From Proteromonas lacertae (lineage: Eukaryota; Sar; Bigyra; Opalinata; Proteromonadidae), in the NCBI GenBank assembly GCA_002245135.1, contig NGBS01000612.1, positions 1-64,000 on the forward strand: a stretch of 64,000 bases of DNA, given 5' to 3'. Position numbers and translations under genes: made by a program. Shown here in pieces: positions 1 to 10,000 of this stretch. Each line of letters starts with the position of its first letter. Position 1 is the stretch's first letter. A model generated the notes under the pieces. The model had not been told where the DNA came from. It searched no databases and saw only the letters and a program-made list of their open reading frames with translations.

Positions 1-98
1 TTTTAATAGGGTTTATGAGTGTTACTACACATTATTCACAAAATTATATTGACACATTTAGAGGTATTGTAGAAACAATTGATTTTATCAATTCAAAT

Positions 99-131
99 GT
101 ATATTTATTATTATTTAATATATTTTTTTAG
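99..131 (+). other. Candidate 33-base spliceosomal intron in the receptor gene
   Basis: The segment starts GTATAT and ends in a T run followed by AG. Without splicing, the upstream frame stops at the intron end (TAG). With the 33 bases removed, the frame joins a piece reading INSN to one reading SGLLNKRIRLVLPEY, which matches the order of the UrtA N-terminal region (a helix ending in an Asn, then a Gly-rich turn and a strand). The support is homology and splice-site form only. Confidence 0.55.
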
Positions 132-1988
132 TCTGGATTATTGAACAAGAGAATCAGGCTAGTATTACCAGAATATCTACAGATAATATAAAAACAAAAT
201 ATGATTATCTAATGTCATTTAAAGTGGATATTATCATATATTATTCTTCAACAAGGATGATGATGATATTATCAGTTGCATTGATAATAAAAGTCCATAC
301 GTATTTACAATAGGATATAACAGTGGAGAAGTATGCCATCCAAATATTATTCCAGTTGGTACAAATATTCCTACTCAAATATATTATTTTGAAACACTTT
401 ATTTTCATGAAAAAATATATGTTCTATATTCGAATACAATATATGGTAGAAATGGCTTTGATTATATTCAAAGGGATAAGAATCAAACAAAAGAAGAATG
501 TATTGGATTTATGGTTAGAATTCAAATCAGATGAAATGAAAAAGAGTATAGATGATTATATCAGTAATAAATGGTAGTGATGAAGGAAGTATTTATTTGA
601 TTGGTATTTTAGGTGAAAATTATACTCTTTATTTATGAAAGAATATTATCAATATAAAAATTACTATCCAAATGTTATAGTTTATTTGATGGATATGAAT
701 GAGAATGATTTTTAAACAATGAATTATGGAATGGTTATTATTCAATTCATCCATTTATTTCAACTGAGTCACTTCCTAGAAACCTTTCAATGAGATTTAT
801 AAAATATCATTCAAATTATAAAATAAGCTATTTTGAATATTTAGGTAGTTTATCAGTAAGATTATTTGAGAAATTGGTAGTAACATGTTCATCAACTAAT
901 AAAGATGATTTTAATGGGACAATAACAGATTCAGGAATATCAATAGATGATCCAAGCATATCGTTGTTAAACAATAATTACATATCACTACCAATTGGTG
1001 ATTTAGTCTCAATAAATGATGGTAAATATTCTACAAAGCGTAGTTTAGAGCCACACTTGATACATTATCCATCTTATATTCGTGATTCATTGACAGGTAC
1101 TATGTCAAAATGTGATTGGCAATCTGCAAATTATATTTCAAAAAATAATAAAATCAATGTGATACTTTGTTTATATGATGATGTTAATGAAGAAAATTCA
1201 TATTGTTTAACATTATTCTACATATTTTCATTCTATGGAAGTTCGGCTTTTTATTTGAACAATGATTTTTCTATAATTCCATTAAAGCTACCATTAGCAA
1301 GTGATCCTTCATATAATGATACTTTATTATCTGTATTGGATTTTTATAAAACCAATTATAGTGTATGGTTTTAGAGATTATAAAGAAAAATCAACTTTGT
1401 TGGATATAATATCTAATGATATTCCATTATTAGGTTTGCATCAAAATGATTTTACAAAGCTATGATAATATGTTTAATTTTGGTATAGAAACAACTGATT
1501 ATGTTGAAAGTATTATACCGTTTTATTTTTCAATGAAGATGTACATTGTTACTCATATAAGTAATAATAATTTGTATAACCAAACAAAGATGTATAGTTT
1601 ATGGAATTACTATCAAAAAAACATATACATCTCTATTATTTTATTATGCTCTTTATGATTATGTTGATATAAGTGTGTAAGTAGATTATTAAATGATAAA
1701 AATATATGTCAAAACTATCGTCATTCATTAGCAATATTTATTAATTTAGACAATCCTGAAGCTGAATCAATTGCAGAAATAATTAAAGACATTCAATCTG
1801 ATGATATTATTGTGATTTATTTAAGGAATTTGTTTAAATTTTTATGATTCACACGTCTTTACAAATCAAATTCAGCTTATATCGGAATATATACCAGAAA
1901 AGAGTGATAAGATATATTTGAATTTAGAAAGAATAAAGAATAGTGTCAATATATCAGAGAATGTGTTTTATTTTCATTTTTTAGTTGC

Positions 1989-2022
1989 GTATATTATTTT
2001 ATAGCTATTAATATTTTTATAG
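1989..2022 (+). other. Candidate 34-base spliceosomal intron in the receptor gene
   Basis: GTATAT...TATAG, 34 bases. Removing it joins ENVFYFHFLVA to YYSYEFVVNSMLIDSS in one frame. That is the conserved helix in the C-terminal lobe of UrtA-like domains, which recurs in the other copies of the array. Its length and base composition match the candidate at 99-131 and the transposase intron at 51151-51181. Confidence 0.6.
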
Positions 2023-3873
2023 TTATTACTCGTATGAGTTTGTTGTTAATAGTATGCTGATTGACAGTTCAACTGGAAAATCAATTGTGGAATCACTACC
2101 TACAGTTAATCTTCATTTATCATCAAAATGTATTTCATTTAGTGTTATTTATATATGCTATATAGGCGACATTGAAGTTTTCTAAACAGAATAATTTAAT
2201 CAAAACATTATCAGCTATAAAGAATACTGGAAATAATGTGAAAATCCAACCAATTGTCCCATATATCCAATTGTCAAGTAATTTTGTTTATGGAGAAACA
2301 TTTACAACAGGAGAAAAAAAACTATTCCAGTAGGACTTATTATTGATTTGAAGAGAATGAAAGCTGAATCAACGTCATTGATAATTGCATTTGTAACAGT
2401 AATGATACATCACTCTGATTTTAAGATATGTTTTATATGATGTAGGGAAAATTTGGAACTCAATATTTATGGACTTATTTCCATTCAGGGAAAGTTAGAG
2501 TATTATTTGGTTTGTTAGATAAAGTATTTCAAGAAGAAGGTGATGATTTCTTAAAAGATCATAAAATGATATTTTATAATTATGGCTATCCATTTAGAAA
2601 TGAGAAGTATTTAAATAATGTATTTCAACTCAATTCAATTAGTGATTATGTGTCATTTTATATCATATATTTATTTAACTGATCATGATAATAGTTGTTT
2701 ATTGGTGTTAGATACAAATAGTAAGTTTGATGATTTTAATCCATATTTACTTCAATTATTAAATGAATTTAATATAATAATTCCACATGTTTATGTAAAT
2801 GATACAATGGATGTTTATGATGTTCTTAATGTGATAATGTTAGAAAGTCCAATAAAGAACAACATCATTTTGTCGTTAGATATAATGTATCAGAATAGCA
2901 TAATTGAAAGTTTGTCAAATTACTTATTTGAAAGAAAAATGAAATTAAGTGTTTTGCATTATAATTATAGAACATATCTTGATAATATAACACATTTCAC
3001 CTATACAGATGTAATTGATTTTAATGATCTTCATTATCCTTTTATTACATTAAACAAACCAGATAATACCAATGCCATTATTATATACTATGTTGAATAG
3101 GTATTTACTATACAATGAAACAATGAATCAGTCTGAAATACATGATGCATTGATGAATGATAGAGTTAATTTTAATGAATATCATCAATCTGAAAAGACA
3201 ATTATACATTTTGAATGGAAAAGATGATGTAATCATTAGAATACCTAATAATTCTACAATCTTTTTTTAAGAAAAGAGAATATTATTACAAAGTTGGGTG
3301 ATAATAATACATCGGATAGTAATTATATTGGTTTGTTGTTTGACAATAGTGATGATGTTTTTGATATTTTAGTTGGTTTGGAAAGTAGGCTATATAACAA
3401 TGATGATAATAAAGTATTATTCATTCCAATATTTATTGATAATGAAAATGATATTGTCGAAAAGATGAATGAGTTTATAAGTAAAACAAAAGTGTATATT
3501 GGAATTACTTCAAAAATTGTTCCTACTGAGCTTGTTTCATTCATAGAGGATAATAATGGATTATTATATCATTTAGGTAAATCTACAATGGTTTCATCAT
3601 CCAAGAATATTTTTTCAATGAATATTAATATGATGTCAATTGTTTATACTTTTATTGGATTTATAAAAGAGAATTGCGATTCTACAATTGTTTTATTAGA
3701 TGAAAAGTATTATAATTCAGAAGATATGAATATGATAATTGAAGAAATAAAATATCACTTTGTTGATATTAGATCAATTTATTATATAAGAATAGATAAA
3801 GATTCAATTGTGTCATTCGTTGATGAAATAATGAATATGTTATTAGAAAATCAATTTTTGCATTATAAATTTA

Positions 3874-6800
3874 ATGGGTAGATGGACTAATAAGTTTATT
3901 GATGAATTAGATTCTAGGTTAAATACTTTTCAAGACTTAAAATTGGTTAGTTTTGATGTAAAATTAAGCATGGATTTACCAAAGCCAAATCATTTCAATC
4001 ATTATTTATTTCAGTTTGATTCTGTATCTGTAAATGATTATGAAAGTGTATTTGTGAATCCATTTTACAGTTTATATAACAAGAATTATCTTATAAATGA
4101 CATAGTTATTCAAAGTTATGTTGCTATCGTAGAATGCTTGAAGAAGTTTACTACTAAAGACAATTTTATTTATATTACAAATAATCTATTGAATAATGAT
4201 ATATTACTGTATATTGATGAAGGTTATAACTCAATTACAAATCAAAGACAGTTCAATGCTCAATGGAGTATAAGATACAATAATTTGGATCAATGTCCAA
4301 TAAGGCTAAACAATGATTTTATAAGTCAAAAGAAAATAATAGGTCTTTTACTTGGATTGACTGGTTATTATCAATATGTTAACTATCAAATATTGTCAGC
4401 TGCATTGATAAATATAATACAAATATCAAAATTTTCATATGAAATAATTGATACAAAATCAACAAAAGAAGGTTGTATTGATGGGTTAAAAACAATGATT
4501 GATAAAGGAATATTGTTTATTGTAATGGGTCATGGTATGTATGATTGTTTAAATGAAAGTGTTGACATATTAAACAATAATACTGAAAAAGATGTGTCTA
4601 TATGGTATGTAGAAAATACACCTGGTTTTTTCTGTGATAGTAGATATGTATTCTTTGGTACTTTACCAAACCACTTTTTATCACCAGCTTTATACTTTTT
4701 TACTTCAAACTCATCTTTTGATAAAGCTTATATATTTTATGATTCATTGAGTGATAAGAGTTATAAATATTATTTAAACATTGATAATTTGTTTAGTCAA
4801 TCTCCAATTAAATATGAAGTATATTCATTAGCTACAACTGATAAAGAAAGATTAGGAGAAATAATTAGTAATAAAAATGGTATAGTGTTTTTAGCACATG
4901 CAACAAACAATAAATTAATAGAAATTGTTACTTATTTACATAGCATAAAAGCATATGTTAATAATAGAATATTTATGGTTGAACAAACTGAAGACGAATT
5001 GGTATATTTCAAAGAAGACGTATTAGAGGGATTTTATTTAGTTGATTCTACATTTTCCATTATAGATAGTGGTGAAGACTATATATATTTTGCGCCATTA
5101 TCTCCATTTTTAAAATCAAACATAACAGCTGAAATGTCTAATGTAGTAACTGTGACGTCATTTATTATACATGCATTCCAAGGATCTTCAACTGAAACAT
5201 TAAAGGTGTGTTATCAAAATAGGTTTCATTCATATGAAGGCGCAAAATCTTTAGAGAGTAATAACTATTTGAAAAGAAATTTAAAAATAGTAAGAATATT
5301 ACAAAATAATAATCTTGAATTAGTATATGATGCAAATGGTTTAGAGCCTGATCCTTTTTATTATTCATCCGATTCTACTCAAATTTGTAACTTTTCTGGT
5401 GAAAATGGACTTGTGAAAGTGAATAATATTATCTTAATTGATCATCAGTTTGAAAAAGAATTTATTGAGTTTGTATTTTACTTTTATTCAAAAGGACAGT
5501 CATCGGGTTGGTATTTGATTAATTACAAAACTTATGTAGTATATAGCAATGATGATTGTAGAAGATATTTTCAACAATTTGTTGATAATGAAGATATCTC
5601 AACATTAATTGTGATTAATATAGATGTATGTTCTGATGAACTATTTTCTGAATATAATAATATAAACAGAACAATTTGGATATTATCAAACTATCCAAAC
5701 AATTTAAACCAATATAATACATTTGAAGGTGGTTTGTCAGTAACTCATACTATTAGACCAGTTTTACTTCATTTAGTTGCATATAAACATAGAATTCCAG
5801 TAGCATTTATAATAAATCCAAAATGGAACAAATATTATTCATTTATAGAAGAATTACTTCTAGAATACAATCTAAAGTTAGTATATAAGCTATATTCTAC
5901 ATCTGAAACAGAAATATATAAATCAATAAAACATTTGATAGAAGTTTGTCCACAAGGTATTCATCTGTTTATTGAGCAGAATATTATTATATTGAAAGGT
6001 ATAATAGATGAAGTTAATTTACTTTCTAATAATAATACAAATGGATTATTTGATTATCTGTCATTTATTCAATCTCCAAACTATTTTATTAATGATCCAA
6101 ATTATGTTAGAATTGGAACATATTTGCACAAGTTGGCAGAGTCAAGTGAGGTGTTTGAACATGAAATATTGAGAAGATTTAATAATGAAGATGGTTATCC
6201 TTCAATATATTTATCATTACAGAATATAGTGGAAATAAACACAATAGAATCAAATATTTTTAATTGGCTTGATTTCAAAAGCTATAAATCAGCAATATAT
6301 GGTGTAATGATTAAAACAATAGAAGGAAAACTTAATGTTGAAATAAATAATAAAATGAAAAGGAGATTAGAAGTATCCTATTATGAAAATGATGAGTATA
6401 AAGAATATATGCTTGGATATACAAATGTATTTCTTAATACATATACATCAACCCAATCTAATATGGAAGTAACTGATTGTAGTTCTTATAAATGTTATAA
6501 CAGGACAATAGTGACAATCAAAATTGCATTAATCATTCCTAAATGTAGTTGTGATGATGATGTTTATAAAACAATGATTTCACCATTTTTGTTTATTCAC
6601 AAATACTTCCAAGTGAGTTATTTTTTTGATAGTATGAGTTATACTATTTATCCATTTATAAGTGAATATAATGAAACAATTACGTTAAGTAAATACATCG
6701 AAGATTTGAAGGAAACAACTAAAATGTCATTAATAATTACAAATCTTGATTATATAACAAATTTAGGAGATATTAATCTCTTAAAAGATATAATTATATT

Positions 6801-9732
6801 TAATTTAGGTAAAGGAATAGATGATTATGTTAGTCCAATATACACAATAGGTCCATCATTGGTTTCAATTTCAAATGAAGTGTATTTGTCTATTATGCAA
6901 CATCGAAGAAATGATATTTATATCTTATTTACTGATACAGTTAAAATTTCAGCAAAAGTGACTGAAAACTTCAATAAACTATTTCGTGCATCAGGTTTTT
7001 CCATTCATCTAGTCAATTATAAAGATGATAATATAAATTCAACTTATAATATGTTAATGGATTGTTATAAATCATATAATTGCTCATTTATAAATGCATT
7101 ACCTTGCTCAATGACTGTTTCATTGAATAAAGAGTTGCTGAAAAGAGTAGACATAGAAAAACCATTATGGAATGTTTATATATTATTTCAGGATATATCT
7201 ACAGACAATTATTTTGATTGTTATTTACCCGACAGTTATTACGTTTCAGGATATGTGTCAATGCTATTGCATCAACACAATGTAACAATAGTGAAAAATG
7301 AAACTATAAATTATTATTATTTCATTATTAATTATTTGGATGAATCATGGAATAAGAATTCTGAAGTTTCTTATGCCTACGATGCTATATTGATTTATTT
7401 GAATTCCATAGATAGAATTGATAATTTTTATGCTACTTCAGTAACTGGAAATATGTTATTCAGAGAATTTGTTAGTCCAAGTGGAATTATATCTTTCATA
7501 GATAAAAATCAGCTTTCTAGAAACATTTATTTTGGGCAAATAACAACCTCAAACACAGCAACAATTTTACATTACAACAATTTATATGCATCATCACCAT
7601 CTTTAGAGGCAAATTTGAATAAAGCAAACATTTATATAGGATTATTATTAGATACAAAAGGAGGAAATGAAGAAGAATTATCAAGACAAATAGTGTTGTA
7701 TTCTGACACAATTCTTACTTATGTAAATGAAAAAGAATCATCAAATAATTTAACATATGTTATAAAGAGATATTCATTATATAGAGACAATGATACTGAT
7801 ATAGATACAATAAAAGAAATATTGGAAGATAAAGAGATTATAATTATTATTGGCTGCACTTCATATTATTGTCTTAATTTATACAGACAGTATTATACAC
7901 TGGATAATAATAAACTATTTTATCCATTATTAGTTCCATCAGAAGAATTATGTGATAGGTATATTGTACCATTGAGGCAGAATGTTGTTAATAAAGTGAA
8001 AGAATTATTAGCTACAGTAAATGAAACAGCTATGATATCTTACATATTTGTTTATGATAATTATTCGCAGAATATAATTGAATCGATTCATATACCAAAT
8101 ATGCCTACATCCTCATATTATTTATATCCATTCCAGAATATGACAATGAAAGAATTCTTAAAATTAGTGAATGGAAAAAGTGTAATGAATTTCATAACAT
8201 CTGAAAATTTAAAGGGATTTGAGAAGGATTATTTATTAAATAAAGAAAATGATTTAAAAGTTGCATCTCAAATTCTCTTTTATTTTGATGAATATCAAGT
8301 TGGATTTGATATTCTTAAACAATTAAATGGTGAGTATGTTGTATCATCATTTAAATATGATTCAAGTAGTACAAATACTAATACATTCAATAATTATTTG
8401 AACAATAAACTAGGTTTAGATTTTTATATTAGTCAAACAATGATGACTTATGATGGAGTATTTTCTGTTGTAGTAAATTCTTACAATTTAGCAATTTCAC
8501 AAATGACAAAAGACAAAGCACATAAGTCATTATTAATAGATTATTTACAAATATCAAGCCAAGAATTATCACAATCATATCTAATAGGCGATTTACAAGG
8601 AACAATAACAAATTCATTTATAGAATATAATTATTTGTCTGAAATCAATGTCGATGGTACTATCACAAGATCTTTTCTATTTGGAAATAGATTATATCCA
8701 TTTGATTATAACCCAAAGTTTAAAGAATCATGTAATGTATATAGAAAAGAAGTGATTTATGAATTTAGTGAAATATTGTCTATTTCAGTTATTGTTGTTT
8801 GTATACTATTAACGATTTTATTCTTGGCATCTTGGATATTCTTAGAAAGATATAAAACATCAAGTGTATTTAAAAGTCATGAAGTAACCATTTTAAGAGC
8901 TGTTTTATTTTCAGGTTTTATTTCAATTATTCCATCGTTATTTTTGAATTATAGATTTACTAATGATACTATGTGTAAAGTATCATTAGCGTATATTGTT
9001 GTTACATTATACAATTTTTCCTTTTTACTATTGAATCATATTAGATGGGTAGGTTATTGCTATGGAATATTAAAACAGAAGAAAAAATATACTGCTATTT
9101 CTGTTATTAGAAGAACTATATGTATGGATATATTTGTAATACTGTTTAATGTTGTTTTTACAGCAATAACACCCTTTTCGTCATTTATAAAAAATGAAGA
9201 TAAAGATAAAAGCAATTTCATTAGTGTGTTTTATTATCATCAATGTTCTGTCAATGTATATTACGTTGTTTTTAATCTGATATTTTTGTTAGTCTTATTC
9301 TTTTATATGTTTATCAGTTTATATCAGTTGAAGGTAATAAATAGTGAATTATCAGTTTCAGATAATTTAACAAGAGCAACTTCTTTGTGTGCATTTATGG
9401 TAATACTGTTTTTGATGTTCAAAATTCTACTAAATTATTATACTGAGTTAACTTACATTGTTGAAGAAATGTGTATAATAATATATGCAGTTGGATGTAA
9501 TATACTACTTTTATTACCAAAATTGTTATATATTCATTTCCATGAAATGGTTACTTCTGATACAGTCTCTACACAGACTTTAACAACAACAAATATTCAA
9601 CAAAAGCATGTAATAGTGAATAAAATTGAAATGAATGTTGAAAAAGAGAAAGAGAAAGAAAATGTTGTGAGGAAAGCTGTGTTAAGTACAATTGCTGGAA
9701 GTGAGAATGATAATACTAGAAATGGATATTAA
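3874..9732 (+). CDS. Class C-like seven-helix receptor with tandem UrtA/AmiC-like ligand-binding domains
   Basis: 1952 residues, probably the downstream part of a larger protein, since the Met at 3874 lies inside a binding domain. Residues 1-149 are the tail of one periplasmic-binding domain. Four whole domains follow at about 150-513, 514-878, 879-1247 and 1248-1615. Domain starts recur as a strand like IIGLLLG or IYIGLLLD, and domain ends as a beta-hairpin like IYFGQI, as in UrtA. Seven hydrophobic helices follow at about 1633-1655, 1674-1692, 1700-1723, 1751-1768, 1795-1817, 1838-1857 and 1867-1887. A Cys just before helix 3 and another in the loop before helix 5 could form the disulfide usual in class C receptors. 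The cytoplasmic tail (1888-1952) has a Lys/Glu-rich stretch. By family knowledge it is a surface receptor, possibly for urea, amides or amino acids; the ligand is unknown. No signal peptide is visible because the N terminus is upstream. Confidence 0.75.
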   Translation: MGRWTNKFIDELDSRLNTFQDLKLVSFDVKLSMDLPKPNHFNHYLFQFDSVSVNDYESVFVNPFYSLYNKNYLINDIVIQSYVAIVECLKKFTTKDNFIYITNNLLNNDILLYIDEGYNSITNQRQFNAQWSIRYNNLDQCPIRLNNDFISQKKIIGLLLGLTGYYQYVNYQILSAALINIIQISKFSYEIIDTKSTKEGCIDGLKTMIDKGILFIVMGHGMYDCLNESVDILNNNTEKDVSIWYVENTPGFFCDSRYVFFGTLPNHFLSPALYFFTSNSSFDKAYIFYDSLSDKSYKYYLNIDNLFSQSPIKYEVYSLATTDKERLGEIISNKNGIVFLAHATNNKLIEIVTYLHSIKAYVNNRIFMVEQTEDELVYFKEDVLEGFYLVDSTFSIIDSGEDYIYFAPLSPFLKSNITAEMSNVVTVTSFIIHAFQGSSTETLKVCYQNRFHSYEGAKSLESNNYLKRNLKIVRILQNNNLELVYDANGLEPDPFYYSSDSTQICNFSGENGLVKVNNIILIDHQFEKEFIEFVFYFYSKGQSSGWYLINYKTYVVYSNDDCRRYFQQFVDNEDISTLIVINIDVCSDELFSEYNNINRTIWILSNYPNNLNQYNTFEGGLSVTHTIRPVLLHLVAYKHRIPVAFIINPKWNKYYSFIEELLLEYNLKLVYKLYSTSETEIYKSIKHLIEVCPQGIHLFIEQNIIILKGIIDEVNLLSNNNTNGLFDYLSFIQSPNYFINDPNYVRIGTYLHKLAESSEVFEHEILRRFNNEDGYPSIYLSLQNIVEINTIESNIFNWLDFKSYKSAIYGVMIKTIEGKLNVEINNKMKRRLEVSYYENDEYKEYMLGYTNVFLNTYTSTQSNMEVTDCSSYKCYNRTIVTIKIALIIPKCSCDDDVYKTMISPFLFIHKYFQVSYFFDSMSYTIYPFISEYNETITLSKYIEDLKETTKMSLIITNLDYITNLGDINLLKDIIIFNLGKGIDDYVSPIYTIGPSLVSISNEVYLSIMQHRRNDIYILFTDTVKISAKVTENFNKLFRASGFSIHLVNYKDDNINSTYNMLMDCYKSYNCSFINALPCSMTVSLNKELLKRVDIEKPLWNVYILFQDISTDNYFDCYLPDSYYVSGYVSMLLHQHNVTIVKNETINYYYFIINYLDESWNKNSEVSYAYDAILIYLNSIDRIDNFYATSVTGNMLFREFVSPSGIISFIDKNQLSRNIYFGQITTSNTATILHYNNLYASSPSLEANLNKANIYIGLLLDTKGGNEEELSRQIVLYSDTILTYVNEKESSNNLTYVIKRYSLYRDNDTDIDTIKEILEDKEIIIIIGCTSYYCLNLYRQYYTLDNNKLFYPLLVPSEELCDRYIVPLRQNVVNKVKELLATVNETAMISYIFVYDNYSQNIIESIHIPNMPTSSYYLYPFQNMTMKEFLKLVNGKSVMNFITSENLKGFEKDYLLNKENDLKVASQILFYFDEYQVGFDILKQLNGEYVVSSFKYDSSSTNTNTFNNYLNNKLGLDFYISQTMMTYDGVFSVVVNSYNLAISQMTKDKAHKSLLIDYLQISSQELSQSYLIGDLQGTITNSFIEYNYLSEINVDGTITRSFLFGNRLYPFDYNPKFKESCNVYRKEVIYEFSEILSISVIVVCILLTILFLASWIFLERYKTSSVFKSHEVTILRAVLFSGFISIIPSLFLNYRFTNDTMCKVSLAYIVVTLYNFSFLLLNHIRWVGYCYGILKQKKKYTAISVIRRTICMDIFVILFNVVFTAITPFSSFIKNEDKDKSNFISVFYYHQCSVNVYYVVFNLIFLLVLFFYMFISLYQLKVINSELSVSDNLTRATSLCAFMVILFLMFKILLNYYTELTYIVEEMCIIIYAVGCNILLLLPKLLYIHFHEMVTSDTVSTQTLTTTNIQQKHVIVNKIEMNVEKEKEKENVVRKAVLSTIAGSENDNTRNGY

Positions 9733-9935
9733 CTGATATAAAGTGAAAAGTGTGTGATATAATATAATTATTTATTGTTTCAATTTTTTATTTTAATCAT
9801 TAGCGAATTATTTAATTTAGATTTTATAAAAGTGTTATTTGATTTTATTAGATTTTTTTTGTTAATGATTAAAATATTCCCAAATGATAATATAATATAT
9901 ATGTTAAAAAAACAAATTTAATAAAATAATAGTTT
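9733..9935. other. Convergent intergenic spacer, 203 bp
   Basis: Very AT-rich, with no coding potential. It separates the receptor stop (9730-9732) from the PKS stop (9936-9938, minus strand). Both 3' ends and their polyadenylation signals must lie here or overlap the neighbouring gene. T runs and TTTATT/AATAAA-like strings occur on both strands, but no single signal stands out. Confidence 0.7.
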
Positions 9936-10000
9936 TTATTTATTGCCAAAATATATGGCTAATAACAACGATAGTATTGTTGTTAACATTAATACTTTAT
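9936..10000 (-). other. C-terminal tail-anchor-like membrane helix of the PKS
   Basis: After a Ser/Lys/Glu-rich linker the protein ends in about 17 hydrophobic residues (KVLMLTTILSLLLAIYF) followed only by GNK. This is the form of a tail-anchored membrane protein, with the whole enzyme in the cytosol and three residues across the membrane. ER, mitochondrial or peroxisomal membranes are possible targets. Confidence 0.7.

Larger units (their letters stand above)
1..3881 (+). pseudogene. Frame-broken upstream part of the tandem UrtA-like receptor gene
   Basis: This stretch has coding character throughout but no long open frame. Pieces in different frames read as successive periplasmic-binding domains of the UrtA/AmiC (urea/amide-binding) type. 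At 310-480 a segment reads CHPNIIPVGTNIPTQI and then YVLYSNTIYGRNG, the layout of the UrtA ligand-binding core. Pieces at 790-1374, 1446-1658, 2618-3100 and 3294-3881 carry further domain parts. I count about three and a half domains (roughly 1-1100, 1100-2330, 2330-3300, and 3300 into the next frame). At least ten frame changes occur, plus likely micro-introns at 99-131 and 1989-2022. The piece 3294-3881 runs directly into the long frame starting at 3874 with a one-base shift and an eight-base overlap, so I infer one gene. It may be a decayed 5' half, or a real exon series with poor consensus. The true start lies left of the window. Confidence 0.6.

Noticed and set aside
323-577. 84-codon plus-strand open frame near the left edge
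   Set aside because: The UrtA-like reading at 310-480 is in another frame, so this frame is a shadow.
2130-2165. Additional micro-intron candidates at 2130-2165, 2144-2165 and about 2400-2446 in the receptor
   Set aside because: GT and AG are present, but the joined frames are either stopped or not supported by a recognisable motif, so I could not choose among them.
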